DNA of 64,000 nt from Amblyornis subalaris (GCA_018881555.1 JACAXG010000070.1:3224001-3288000); one strand, 5' to 3'; shown: positions 24,320 to 36,237, counted from the stretch's first letter. Translations and numbers: made by a program. Notes: a model not told the origin generated them from the letters alone.

Positions 24320-24575
24320 GTGAAGACCATGGTGAAGCTGGCTGTCCCCCTGCAGCCCATGGAGGTCTATGCTGGTGTGCATATCCACCTACATCCCATA
24401 AAGGACCCCATGCCAGAGCAGGTGGATGTCAGAAGGAAGCTGTGACGCCATGGAAGGGACCCAGGCTGGAGCACTTTCATGAAGAACTGCAGCCCGTGGG
24501 AAGGACTCATGTTGGAGAAATTCATAGAGGACTATCTCCCATGGGAGGGACTCCATGCTGGAACAGGGGAAGAGT
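24320..24575 (+). repeat. Degenerate minisatellite inside the LTR
   Basis: Diverged units share 'tgcagcccrtgg', 'gggac(t)c', 'catgctgga' and 'gagcagg'. Two adjacent units of about 45 bp are visible at roughly 24477-24565, each running from 'ttcat(g)aagga-ct' through 'cc(c)atggga' to 'atg-tgga'. The lack of stops in one frame over these units explains the long spurious open frame. Confidence 0.6.
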
Positions 24576-24956
24576 GGAAGGAGGAAGGAGCAGCAGAGAA
24601 CTTGTGATGAACTGACTGCCACCCTCATTCCCCGTCTCCTCTGCTGCTGCTGGGCTGGGNGTAGGTAGAGAACATTAGGAGTGAAGTGGAGCCTGGGAAG
24701 AAGGGAGGGGTGGGGGTAAGATGTTTTTAAGAATTGGTTTTATTTCTAATTACCCTTCTCTGATTTAATTGGTAATAAACTAATTTCCCCAAGTGGAGTC
24801 TGTTTTGCCAGTTACAGTAATCAACGAGTGATCTCTCCCTGCCCTTATCTCAACCCACGAGCCTTTTGCTATATTTTCTCCCTCCTGACAGCTGAGGAAG
24901 GGAGTGACAGAGCACCTTTGGTGGGCACCTGCTGTCCAGCCAAGGTCAACATCACA

Positions 24957-24961
24957 TTAAC
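24957..24961. repeat. 3' target-site duplication TTAAC
   Basis: Exact repeat of 23984-23988 directly after the terminal CA of the LTR. Confidence 0.75.
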
Positions 24962-26382
24962 AGAGGTACCAGTTGTGCAGTATGTCCTCAACAGCAACAC
25001 CTCCAGACACCAAGGCAGTCCACAACCTTATTTGTGATCGTTAACAATCAGGAGCCAGGATTTCCATCTTTGTCCCACCTGAAAGTTCAATCAGTTCACC
25101 ATTTGCAAATCAAACTTAAGCCCAGTCTTAAGTAGCAGAAAATCTATGGATTGACTTTTTTGTGTGTCACCATTGCCTATTAAAGAAAAAAATTACTAAG
25201 CAACAGATTAATATGTTGCATTTAGTGAACCACTCAAAAAAGGTTGGTTCCATCAATTACAAAAGATGCAACATTCATTTACTGCACTTAACACAGAAAA
25301 TGTCTCATTTCCAATTAAAAAACATTGCCTAGGACTTCAGGAGTTTTTCAACAAATATTAGGAATAAAAAAAAGTGCATATTAAGGTAATCTGTTAAGAG
25401 TACTTATGTTTTTCCAGGTGTTTAGTGTGATTGGAGTACTACATATTTGCATAACTTTTGGATTTTCTAGACATTAAGAGAGAAGAAAACAGAAAGAGAA
25501 GGCTGTGATTTATCAAGTGGTTTTTCAAGAAGGAAGAGTAATTTTCCTTTACAAGCCATCTGTACAGTTCACCATGTAAATAATTCTCTGTTCAAGACAA
25601 CAAAATCATATTTTACTTGTGGATTTAACATACACAGCACAGTCCCACCTCTATTCTGTTCCACCAGCAGAGGACTCATCAAGAATTATCAATTAACACA
25701 ACAGCTACACTAGCAGGCAGAATGATGGAAGGACATTTACACCTTAAAAGTTTGTTTTCTTTGCTTTAATTTTTAGCCAGTTTCAGGGAGGAGTAGACAA
25801 CATATTTGTATACAGTTTATGGATGTTTCTGCCTCAAGGTTTCTCGTAAAGACAAATTGTAATCACCTTCCTATGGCACTTCACGAAATCTCCTGAGTCT
25901 TTATTTATTTATATGGAATCCATCACTGCAAAGTCTAGGAGCACAAACAGATTAAGTACGCTCCCTGCATGCACCAAGGCTGCTGTCGTTGACATTGCCC
26001 AGAAAAGCAACTGTAGTTTCCATTTTTTATTTTATCCCTTCAAACCTGAGCACAGCAGGGAAAGTGGGAACTAAGATTTCCTTCCTGAGACTAAACCACC
26101 CTATTTACCGAGCACCCATCACAGACCAACTGATGGATGCTTGAGCTGTGGAGAACACAGCAAAGCTTCAAACCTTTAATTTTCGTAACACTTTGATATA
26201 CTGTGCTGGAAAGACAGAAAACCCCCAAAAACCTGCTTGGAAAAGAAAATTTTAGCTAAAAGCAGTTTACTGTTTGTAAACTGCAGATACATATCTTGGG
26301 TTTTTTCCCAAATATAAGCATTTGCTTTCTCCTGTAATTTCCTTGGCATGGGTGCCCTCTACTAAAGTGCTTGTAATTGATG
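24962..26382. other. No gene recognised
   Basis: AT-rich. 25370-25470 contains an octamer-like 'atatttgcataa' and several homeodomain cores in complex sequence. No exon or repeat family recognised. Confidence 0.5.
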
Positions 26383-26402
26383 CATTTCATTTTAATGAAA
26401 TG
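26383..26402. repeat. 20-bp inverted repeat
   Basis: CATTTCATT, spacer TT, AATGAAATG: perfect 9-bp arms. It may be a dimeric binding site, but no known factor is implied. Confidence 0.6.
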
Positions 26403-26439
26403 AGATTCAGCAGTGCAGTTTCAATGCTACCAACCCAGC

Positions 26440-26453
26440 GTCACTGCGGTGAC
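26440..26453. repeat. 14-bp inverted repeat
   Basis: GTCAC, spacer TGCG, GTGAC: perfect 5-bp arms around a CpG-containing centre, 37 bp from the larger inverted repeat at 26383. Confidence 0.5.
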
Positions 26454-26689
26454 AAGCAGCCCAGGAGATCATGAATCCATGGAGGAAAAAAGAAGAAGAA
26501 AAGATGACTTTCCATGGAATTCTTCTGCATGGAGTATAAATTAGCATATTGATAAAGCAGTGGGGTCAGACACTCCTCTCCATCATGTTTTTCTGTTACA
26601 GGGAAATTCAAGGATATGCCGTTCCAGGTATGATAAACTGTCTTCTGTGGGCATTTAGTTTTCACAGATAAACACTAAAAAACTTATCC

Positions 26690-26910
26690 CTTTCAATAAC
26701 CTAGCAAGAAATCGCCTAATAATTAGGTAGTGCGATTTATGTTTAATAGCCTGTGGGATTTAGGGCTTCCACCTTCTCTAAAACTGTCACACCTGTGCCC
26801 CTTTAGCATTACATAGTAGCCTAGTGTTCTCATTAGAGTCTGGAGATTAATATTAATGAGACAGATTCTCACTGGAGGCACACTAACTTACATGACTTTA
26901 ATTTAAATTT
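26690..26910. promoter_or_regulatory. Candidate conserved element rich in homeodomain palindromes
   Basis: CCTAATAATTAGG (26715-26727; 6-bp arms about one base) and the perfect palindrome ATTAATATTAAT (26846-26857) lie 120 bp apart in complex unique sequence with further TTTAAT cores. Clustered paired TAAT sites suggest a homeodomain-bound enhancer. This is inferred from motifs only. Confidence 0.25.
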
Positions 26911-28789
26911 TTGAGTGCAACTTATAGTGAGAATCTACCTTTATTACTATTATTTTTTAAGAGCTTTCAGTTTCTTCTTCATCTCAAATAATATCAGAAA
27001 TAATTCAGCCTTGATTAAAGCCAGGAAAATAGTAATCAGAATATCAGAATTGATATTAAATGGAGATTTCCAAAAGTCTGTAATCCTTTTCTTTTTGACA
27101 ACAGATGAGTTGGTTTTGACTCAGGTAGACAAGCCTTGAGTAAGTAAATAATTTGCAAATACACGGGTTGAGGAAGCATACTACTTATGCTTGTCAGAAT
27201 TCCTAATTCAGGCAGCCTTGTAAGAGGATTGTGATTACACAGTAAAAATTGTTTTTCCTGTTATCTACAGCAAGGAGATAGAATCTATCTTTGCAGAATG
27301 GGTTTTCCGACTGCCTCATAAGGAAGGAATTATGATGCAATTCAAGATTTAAAATTTCAGTCACCTTTCAGGGTTTCTCCAGGAACTCAACATAAAACAG
27401 CAAAATTTGCTCTGCTGAGAAGAAAAATCCACTGTGGAATATCAGTGTATTAATGTTATAGGTACAGAAATGCTTCGATTGCTGAATCCAAATACGCAGA
27501 TCAAACACACAGGGACATTTGAATACTGCCTCTGTAGCAAAATTAAGGTGTTGAGGTGGGTTTTTAGTCACAGGATACGCAACAGCAGGCTTGCACAATC
27601 CTATCCCATCTTCTCCAAGATACTCCCAGATTTTCTGATCTATTCTAGTTTTATTCAACAACAGAACAGTGGTCTGGAAGACATCACATTTTAGCAAGTT
27701 ACAAGAAAATTAAAAGCCGGGTAAAACAAGAGAAATATAAAAATCGTCCCTCTGAGGGAACATCAGCACACTGACTCAGTGCTCTGGCTGGACATGTTGC
27801 TTCTTACTCAGGAGATCTGGAAGAGACACGGAATGCAATAAATGAAAGAGAGCAGTTTAGGACCTAATCCTCTAAAAAAAAATCATTTTTTTAAACTTTT
27901 AAGCTTTTTGTGCAGATGAAAGCTGAGCTTCCAGACAACATAACGAAATTTATAGGACAGCTTAATTCTGCAGCTGTGCACTGACACTTCTGAAATACAG
28001 CAGCTCACTGTCCTATGGAAAGTTGTTCTAAACCAGATTATTCTCAAAGCCAGTACATCACAAGGTGATGCCAGCCTAAAAGTGCTGGCATTTCCCACAT
28101 GTTTCATGTGCTGTACCATTTAGAAAAAAAAAAACCCTCTCAGAAAATTGCCTAAGCAGACTCTGAGAACACTTCTCTTTCTATTTAAATAGAAAGTTCA
28201 CCAAATTAGCTGCCTAACATAAGTAAGGCTCCTAGATTTGGGGAAGACCTCAGCTAAATACAATTTGCATTTTTAATTTATTTTTAATAACAACCAAGAC
28301 TCAATTTTTTCCTCCTGCAGAGTTTCCTACATTTTGCAAAAAGTAAAATATGTCAAATATATTTAAAAGCCTACAGCAATTTTGCAAAGAGCTTAATTAT
28401 TGGCCAAAGGTGACAGGATACCACAGCCCTGCTCTGAATGCAGGTTACTGCACTACCAGTGTAGCTACACCGGATTGTTTTGCATTATGCCCCAGTGGAA
28501 CCACAATGAAAAATTAGCTGTTCCCCATTACAAATTATCTTGTTTTCAGCTACAGCAGGTAATGGCATTTCAAGGTGCACTTACAGCACAGGAGAGCAGG
28601 GAGAAAAAAAAAATTAAGCGCTTAGGCTGTATGCCTCACAATCTCGCTCTTTCTCTGGATTCCATGACAGCATTTTTAAATAATTCAGATTTGCTCTCTT
28701 ACTTTGCAAAATAATAAAACTACTTAAGATCTAAGAGGCAATTTAAAGTTTTGCCTACTACCTGTTTTACTGCACACACCAGAGAGGCT
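26911..28789. other. No gene recognised
   Basis: AT-rich with overlapping short frames (for example 27368-27697 minus) that match nothing known. No repeat family seen. Confidence 0.5.
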
Positions 28790-29050
28790 CACAGACAGAA
28801 CAGCAGCTAGGGCAGGCTTCCCTNGGGGGATGCATGAGAGTGCAGGGGGCAGCAGAGCAGGCCGACCTTGCCTGCAGCAAGGGGTTTTGAAGAAGAGCCT
28901 TTCAAAGAGCCACCCACAGCCACATGAGAGTCTGTGCCTTCCTGGGACACACCCAGGTCCAAGGGTGCAGGCATCATGCTCCATTCTGCAGTCTGCCTCT
29001 GTGCCATGGGGGAACAGCCTAACAGGAACCTGCAGCTGTCAACAAAGGCT
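28790..29050. other. GC-rich patch of unknown nature
   Basis: Raised GC and CA/TG content against AT-rich flanks, with short frames open on both strands. No CR1 or LTR hallmark could be identified. Confidence 0.3.
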
Positions 29051-29668
29051 AAATAAGCTTAGTCCCTTTAAGCTTCTTCCCTTGTAACCAACTATTATTT
29101 GTTGTATATCACTTTTATTATGACTGCTATTAAAAGTATTTTTCTGTCTGCTTTGCTTCAGAAGTTTTGAGTTTGAAATCCTCTTCCAGAGAAGAGACCA
29201 AAGTAGGAGGAACAAATCCTAGTGCATCCCTTTCTATGCACTCATCACACTTCTCCATCTTGCAAGGCAAATCAAGGCAAAATCTTTCCAAAACTAGTGT
29301 GCCTTTATCCCATATTCATTGTGCTGAACATTCATATTCCAGCCACAATCCCTCATTACCTGCAACCCTTTTCTTCATAAATATTCTTAGATAGGATTTA
29401 CTCACACACTCATAAGTACTTATTCCTGGTTACATAAAGAAGTGCAAAATTAACTATAATCCTCATAGCATAGTTGATGCTTTTGTTTATTACTATGACT
29501 TCTGACAGTTTGACATTCAAGCCAAAGTTAAGTCCTCACTTAACTCAGAACACACAGCAGCCTAGAAGCATTTTGTGTCTGAGACACTATAAAGGACGCT
29601 GTAAAAGAGATTTGCAAAGTTTTTCTCTACTAGGAAAAAAAAAAATTTGTTCCCGGACATTTCTATTT
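29051..29668. other. No gene recognised
   Basis: AT-rich lead-in to the CR1 at 29669. An A-run lies just upstream of the element, at 29635-29644. Confidence 0.5.
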
Positions 29669-30375
29669 TAGGATGGGTGGAGAATGGATTGAGAGCACCC
29701 CTGAGAAGAACAACTTGGGGATGTTAGTTGACAGGAAGCTCAACATGACCCAGCAACATGCAATTGCAGCCCAGAAAGCCAACTGCATCCTGGGCTACAT
29801 CCCAAGCAGTGTGGCCAGCAGGATGAGGGAGGGGATTCTGCACCTTTGCTCTGCTCTGGTGGGATCCCACCTGGAGCGCTGCATCCAGCTCTGGGCCTCC
29901 AACACAAGAAGGATGCGGACCTGTTGTGGCGAGTCCAGAGGAGGACCATGAAGATGTCAGATGGCTCAAGGACCTTTCCTATGGAGACAGGCTGAGAGAG
30001 TTGGGGTTGTTCAGCCTGGAGGAGAGAAGGCTCCAGGGAGACTTTATAGCACCTTCCAGTACCTAAAGGGGGCCTACAGAAAGCTGGAGAGGCACTTCTT
30101 GCATGCGCATGTAGTGGCAGGACAAGGAGTAATGGCTTTACACAGACAGAGGGTTGGTTAAGATCAGATATTAGGAAGAAATTCTTCACTATGAGAGATG
30201 TGAGAGAGTGGAACAGGTTCCCAGAGAAGTTGTGGATGCCCCATCCCACTAAGTGTTCAAGGCCAAGTTGGATGTGACTGTGAGCAACCTGGTCTAGTTG
30301 TCCCTGACCATAGCAGGGGGGTTGGAGCTAGCTGATCTTTAAGGTCCCTTCCACTCTCATTTAAAATTTGATTAT
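29669..30375 (+). mobile_element. CR1 LINE 3' fragment (ORF2 C-terminus and 3' end)
   Basis: This copy is 5' truncated and starts inside ORF2. CR1 hallmarks read in order: 'NLGMLVDRKLNMTQQ', 'AAQKANCILGY', 'SVASRMREGILHL', 'GSHLERCIQLWAS', then frameshifted counterparts of the 'RLRELGLFS' and 'LRRDLIA' blocks (nucleotides 29990-30050). After that come 'gatcagatattaggaagaaattc' in pieces, 'agtggaacagg' and the 3' region 'gatctttaaggtcccttcca' ending near 30375. Stops and frameshifts (for example after 29951) interrupt the frame. The catalytic reverse-transcriptase domain is absent because of the truncation. The youngest-looking part is the 3' half. Confidence 0.85.
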
Positions 30376-30540
30376 AATGCCTCTGAAACTTGAGGGATAA
30401 ATTAAAAAAAACAAAGCTTGTATTCAAGCATAAATTAAGGGTTTAGTCTTCCCATTATCAAGTGGCAAGCATTTGCATAATCAGGGAGATTAATCCTAAA
30501 TTCACATTTTTATTTTGTCTAACCAACTCCCAGCTATAGT

Positions 30541-30625
30541 TCTTCAAGCAAAACAAGAAAAAGCATACACACACAAACAAGAAGCCACACACAAAACCAC
30601 AAAGAATAAAAAAAAAAAAACAAAA
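30541..30625 (+). repeat. A/C-rich low-complexity tract
   Basis: ACACAC, CAAAA and a 13-base A run make a simple A-rich region. Confidence 0.6.
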
Positions 30626-32636
30626 CAGCAAAACCAATATGGTTTTGGTACTCCAGTAAGTAAACTATGAAGTGCATCCTCCTCTCAGGTTTGTTACACC
30701 CAAGCTCCCAAAACATCCTCTCTTTAAAGATAAGGCCCAGATGGCTACCCTTTCCTCTTCCCACTTGTCACATACCATGGCTAAATTACCACATGCTAGA
30801 TTCCTCTAAGTTCACTAGAACCAGGCACTGCTGAAGGATTTTCTCTCTCTACCTCCACATCCAGAAGGCACAGCCAAAGGGCTAAAGGAGCACAGTACCA
30901 ACACAGCTCGGCTCACACAGGAATGGTACATTGACAACACAGCTGGAAAAGAACAGTGCAGTTGTGTGGGATGGGAGCAGGAAGGTTGGGATAACAAGGA
31001 TAACAGGGACAGCCAGCATTATCAGATGACCTTTGACAGGACATGAATGACAGAAAATATGAGAGAAACAGAACTGCACAAGCAGAAAAAAATTATTAAA
31101 ATCCCAAAGACAGAATTAGAGGAAAGAAAAACTATCAGAAGCCTGAAAACAGAGACTGAGAAGGGAAAGAACACATAGCTTTCAAAATTTTAATGTTCCA
31201 TTTGCATGTGAAAAGGGAAATGGGAGAGCACAAAATATGAGACATATGAAGATGCAGAGCAAAAGGACAGTGGATGAAAGGGAAGAGCACAGCAGCAATG
31301 AGGAAAAAACAAAAAGTGACAGGTTATAATGGCCACAGGTAGCCAGGTTTAGAAATTTCCTCATTTAAAGAAAATACTGAGGCGCCAAAACTTCTTTTCT
31401 TTGCACGCTGAAAGTCATTTGGCACTAACATGGTTGAAAACTACTAACTCATAAAAATATGCTACAGTATCACACAAGAACCTTTCTGGACTTGAGTTTG
31501 ATTCTTAAAGATGCACGTGTTAATAGAAGTAGGCTTGGATAAGTCTCACAAATGTCTGTGGCATGCCTGGTAGCATTAAAAACGAGAGGCAGATTCAGCA
31601 GTTTCCTTCCTGAAGCCAGAGAATAAAAACCTTTTTGTCCCAGATTTCTAAAACCCTTTAGCAGCTCCCTGGACTTGCAGAGCTCCAACTGGCACCTGGA
31701 AGCCAAGAAATACAAGTTTCTATAAGCAGGGACCTAGCACCTCCACAAACAACAAGTCAAATAGAAAAGCCAAAGAAACCTCCCAGGAGCTGACTTCTAT
31801 GAGCACAGGAACTGGCAGGGGTGGCAGTGTGGCAAACACTCTGTGGCACCAGCAAGCAGCAGCAGCTGATGTTTGTGCTCCAACACCTTGGACACTACAC
31901 TTCTGATTAGCAGAAAGTTGTCACTATTAAAAACAAAATATATGTATTTCCCCCTAAAATCTTGATACGGGGTGTATTCATGTTCAGAGCCTTAGAAAAG
32001 TAGTGCTCTGTAACTACCTTAGAATAAATCTTTTTATCTTTTTTTTTTTTTTCAATTTTCCTTTCCTCCACTGGTTTTTCTCACAGAATGAAGTATTTGC
32101 TTAATACAGAAAATATAAATCAATCTTTTCATTTCAAGATTCTGACGGTTGGGTGGGAATGAAGGCATCCAATGTTTGAATCTGAAGGACTGGCCAGCTA
32201 TAAACCAGGGAAGGGGAACCCAGGGTGGGCTGCAGTTTTGCTCTGGCATTTCACACTTTGCAGACAGCACGTTAATGTGCAGAGAATGAACTTAATGTGG
32301 CTGAGCTGATCCATCCTACCTTTGACTCTCCTGTGGATGGGGCCAGGGGTTAGTACTGCATGAGGACAGTGTAGCACTAAGCATGATTTCTGCCACACTG
32401 AGACAAATACTTTTCGAATACCTTCTAGTCATTAAACAGACCACAAAGCAGCATGCTTTACAGTTTCTGGCTTAGGGTTACTGTGTACATTTCAATAACA
32501 AATTATGCTACATGCAAAAGCCGAACTTACAAATCAAATCTTAGCAGTACTAATATAAGAAATTATAATTATTATACACTCAGGGAATTCCAACTGTTGT
32601 AAATTCAGACTTATGGTTACAATTATAATATTTTAA

Positions 32637-32662
32637 ATATATATATATATATATATATATAT
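32637..32662. repeat. (AT)13 microsatellite
   Basis: Uninterrupted AT dinucleotides over 26 bp. Likely length-polymorphic and able to extrude as a cruciform. Confidence 0.9.
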
Positions 32663-33329
32663 GGTATTTAAGAACCACAGACTCTGACTGGAGGTGAGGC
32701 TATAAGGAGACAAACAATTAAAAAAAATAACATTATTTAAAAATCATTGTAATCTAACCCACATTCAACAAAAATTTACTTTCTCACAGTAAATTTTGTA
32801 TTGCATAAATTCCATTGGAAATTAAATTGAAGGTATTCAGATGCTTTACATTTTCCTAGTTTTTCTAATTTAATATTTTCTGAAACTGACTTCAAAATTC
32901 CTCATTTCCTAATTACCAATTATAATTCTCACAGAGCAACTGCACTAACACCATTTTTTGTTCTTGGTATTTACCGTTTATGTCAAAGACATTCTAAAGT
33001 GAATTTTTTTCCTAGGAGACTTTAAAGATCTTTTTTTCTTTAAATAAACAATCCANGTAAATAAAGAACCTTCTCTTAATTTTAAAAATTAAATAAAACT
33101 AGGAGCTTTTAACAGGCAAGGAAGTAGTTAGGTTNCCATTTTTNATTCATCNATATCTGTAAGTTTAAATCATATTAAACATTAAACGTAGCTATATTAT
33201 TTAGCACTGATGTTTGTCTGAAACCATCAATTAACATTAATCTTGTTCAGCTACTCTACAGTGGATCAATCTTTCATTTCAATTTAACTTTCTAAAAGAG
33301 TAGAGTTCAAGCTTGCAATAGACTTNCAC

Positions 33330-33640
33330 GAGATGGTATCTCTTTGCCATAAATATTGTAAGGGCTAGCAGCACAACCCGCAACTCACAAAGGCTGATGA
33401 ATGGCTCTGGATGTCGAGCTTTCTTCACTTCTGACTGGTATTGCCCAGCCATAAGTAAGGATGATGTTAATAGNGCTTTATTAAAACATATAGGAACTCA
33501 CTAATGCACAGCAACTGCTGCAGCATAATGGCATAACGCTATCTAAATGGAAATAGCAGTTCTGTAATGAAAGAGAAAATAAAAGAGTTGTTGAAACAAT
33601 TGCAATGGCAGCCTCACTTAGGGTTACAGATTAGGCTGCT
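33330..33640. promoter_or_regulatory. Candidate conserved non-coding element
   Basis: Complex, repeat-free sequence with 'gccataaatattg', 'ctttattaaaaca', 'gcataatggcataacg' and 'aaacaattgcaatgg' (an E-box-like CAATTG overlapping a C/EBP-like ATTGCAAT). The sequence style resembles vertebrate developmental enhancers. No open exon is present. Inferred only. Confidence 0.22.
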
Positions 33641-34145
33641 CAGCAGGACTGCACAGCCTCACCGTTCCGAGAGGGCCTGAGCTTCCTGGTGTTACCTCAG
33701 AGCAGACACNGCTTTCAGCACTGTGTTGAGCACAAGTTATCCTGCGATGCTGTTTCATCTTTTCTAATTTATCTAGGGTAATGGTTCAACTGATTCTGAT
33801 GTTTGTCTTCCCCTGGTGATGGTCTCAAAAAAGTACCAAACAAAACCAACAAAAAACCCCTGAGGAAATACCCAAATCCTGCCAACAACACAGCACCACA
33901 AAAGCTTCAGAAGACTTTTCAGCCTTTCTGTATGACATCAGTTGTTNATGAATAAATGAGATTTTCTATTATACAAGCAGACTATTTCTTTAAGCCAATT
34001 GTTCAACTACAAAACCAAAAGGTTTCTATAGAAAGACTTGTATTTGTTTATAAACAACTGTCCCTGAATCTGCACAACTGTACAGCCCAGCCCAGAAGGA
34101 AAAAACCTTTCCCAGAACAAATCAATAGAGGTGAATAACAAATAA
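33641..34145. other. No gene recognised
   Basis: Mixed composition with an A/C-rich run near 33836-33860. No hallmark of a repeat or exon. Confidence 0.5.
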
Positions 34146-34172
34146 AATCATAGAATGATTGGACTGTATTGG
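34146..34172 (-). repeat. Very short CR1 3'-end fragment, minus strand
   Basis: 'aatcatagaatgattgg' matches the complement of the CR1 3' terminus ('atcatagaat'), followed by only about ten bases of possible CR1. It is either an extremely truncated insertion or a remnant linked to the CR1 150 bp downstream. Confidence 0.35.
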
Positions 34173-34296
34173 TATGGTTACATTTTCTTTTTCAAGCAAA
34201 GTGGGTCCTCACCAATTAACTCAAGATGACACTCTATCACGGTACTCATGTCCATGCCACTACACTTCACTTTTACTACATAAAAGACAAAGCCTT

Positions 34297-34572
34297 TCAA
34301 ATCACAGAATAGTTAGGGCTGGAAGGGACCTCTGGGGATCATCCAGTCCAACCTCTCTGCCAANGCAGGGTCACCTAGAGCAGATTACACAGGAACATGT
34401 CCAGGTGGGTTTTGAATGTCCCCCAGAGATGAAGATTCCATGACCTCCCTGGGCAGCCTGTTGCAGTGCTCTGACACCTTCAGTGTAAAGATCTTCCTCA
34501 CGTTGAGGTGAAACTTCTTGTGTTTTAGTTTATGGCCATTGCTCCTTGTCCTCTTGCTGAGCACCACACATT
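34297..34572 (-). mobile_element. CR1 LINE 3' fragment, minus strand
   Basis: Starting 'atcacagaatagttagg', the plus strand shows the complement of CR1 3' sequence in order: 'ctggaagggacctctgg', 'catccagtccaacctct', 'gggttttgaatgtccccca', 'tgacctccctgggcagcct' and 'tccttgtcctcttgctgag'. On the sense strand this is the C-terminal end of ORF2 plus the 3' region. It is strongly 5' truncated (about 275 bp) with the reverse transcriptase missing. Confidence 0.8.
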
Positions 34573-36237
34573 TTTACTGCTGTTGCAGAGTGAGAANCCT
34601 ACCGAGCAGCAGTGCTGGGAGCCTCTGCTTCTCAAGAAAATTATCTTTTCAGGTCTAAGGCAGTTTCTACTGCCTCCTTAGCACTTTCTGAAGCTAAATG
34701 TGACCCCCATGTCTCCGCCACCTATTTTCTGTTCTGAATATGCTTCTAAAANCAGAGAAATTACCATGCACAAGAGNTTTTGAATGCACTGAGCACAGCA
34801 AGTCAGAAGTCAGCACCCCATCAGAAGACAAACAAGAAGAAGGAGCTGCTTTCAAAACTTGGATGGAGACTTTAGTTCTCTTCATGCTTTTGGAAGTGTG
34901 CTGCTCAACACCAAATCTGCAGACATATTAGTCAGCCAATGTGGTTTCTTGGAACAGCTAGTCTCTTAAGTCTAATCAACTACCACCAGAGAGGGAATTG
35001 ATATATTTGGGGAGTGTCTACCTTTTAGCTGTCATTCACACTTGTTAACTCTTAGAAATTGCTCAGTGTTTTACAGTGGACTGCGTGTTGTGCATGTGGC
35101 TGGTANGCAGCCTGAACTTCAGGCTCTGTCCAGTACTATAACTACTGGTTTTAGAGCATCTAGCTTTGCACAAACGCCACACTGTAGCTATGGGAAATCT
35201 ATCACCACCCAGGGAATATGAAAGTAAGCAACATTGATCCTTAGTCAACTTNGGGGCCAGCCCTTGAATGAGCAACATCCATCAGGAAGGTCTTATTGAC
35301 AACAAAACAGACCGTCACCATGCCCAAAACCACCTTAGAATTTGACCTAGAGATCTTACAGCAACATGATTTTCTGTGGTTTACTGGATACTAAAGCTCA
35401 GCAGAGTATTTTATGGCATTCTGAGATACTTATAACTTTCATAATCCTGGCACTGAATATTCAGCCTATTGTTACAGCAAAAAATATAATAAATTATAAA
35501 CTATCTAATTTATTGGTAACTATCATTTATTAGTCACTGTGGCTTTTAGTAGTGTATTTTGGTTAGGTGTAAAAAGCATTATCACTATGCTCTGTCACAA
35601 ACCAATTCCTTTTCCAACAGAACACTCTTTGTGACAGCAGCTCATACAAGCTGTGATTTGACAATACTTCAATGGCAATAACATTTTATGAACTTTTTAC
35701 TCTTCTTCCCCATTCCCAGCCATAATCTTTGGGCATATGACACAGGACGTTAATCAGAGAATGTGAGAATTTAGCTAAAAATAATGTAGGGGAGGAGAAA
35801 TTTTCATCAGGAACANTTACCTGAACAATTTACAGCAGAGTTGCTGTAAGCAGCACGGTGAAGACTGTCCCAGTACAGCAGGCACAGACAGATGGAAAAA
35901 GGAGCAGAAAGCTTTTTTGTAGCAAAACCATTGTATCACTGAGCTACAATCAACACAGCATCCTGGGATAATAGTGATCTGTGGCATCAAATGCAAATGT
36001 CACAAATGCATCAAAGCGACAAACCAATTTTTAACATCAGAAAACTGAAAAATTAAATTAATGGTGAAAAATATGAAAGCAGTGTTTCAAACCTGTTTCA
36101 GAGGGCACCTATGAAAATAAAACTCCCAGTTTCAACTTCTACACTATGCAAAATGGTAGAAATAAGACAAAAAGAAAAAAGAGGACAGAATAAATACAGA
36201 CAGAGATGAATGTAATGAGTCTATACAGTTCTCTTAG
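34573..36237. other. No gene recognised
   Basis: AT-rich apart from mixed sequence at 35050-35290. No repeat family recognised. Several isolated n positions. Confidence 0.5.

Larger units (their letters stand above)
23989..24956 (+). mobile_element. Complete solo LTR (ERVL-like) with target-site duplication
   Basis: A 968-bp LTR opens TGTACTGGGTTTGTG and closes with 'caacatcaca' (CA). It is bounded by the 5-bp duplication TTAAC. It matches in layout an LTR type I know from many bird genomes: a 5' hairpin, a degenerate TATA position ('gatttaac', near 24169), a minisatellite-like central part, AATAAA at 24774-24779, then a U5 block beginning 'tctcaacccacgag' at 24848. No internal viral genes adjoin it, so LTR-LTR recombination has removed the provirus body. 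The 189-codon frame at 24046-24615 comes from the stop-poor repeat units and is not a gene. The exact family name is left open. Confidence 0.85.
30376..33329. other. AT-rich stretch, no gene recognised
   Basis: Includes an A/C-rich low-complexity tract (about 30541-30625), a T run (32039-32052) and an (AT)n microsatellite (32637-32662). Short frames on the minus strand (30534-31715) reflect purine-rich sequence and match nothing known. Confidence 0.5.

Noticed and set aside
29740..30249. 169-codon minus-strand open frame
   Set aside because: Antisense to a CR1 fragment whose sense-strand hallmarks are clear, so it is a shadow frame.
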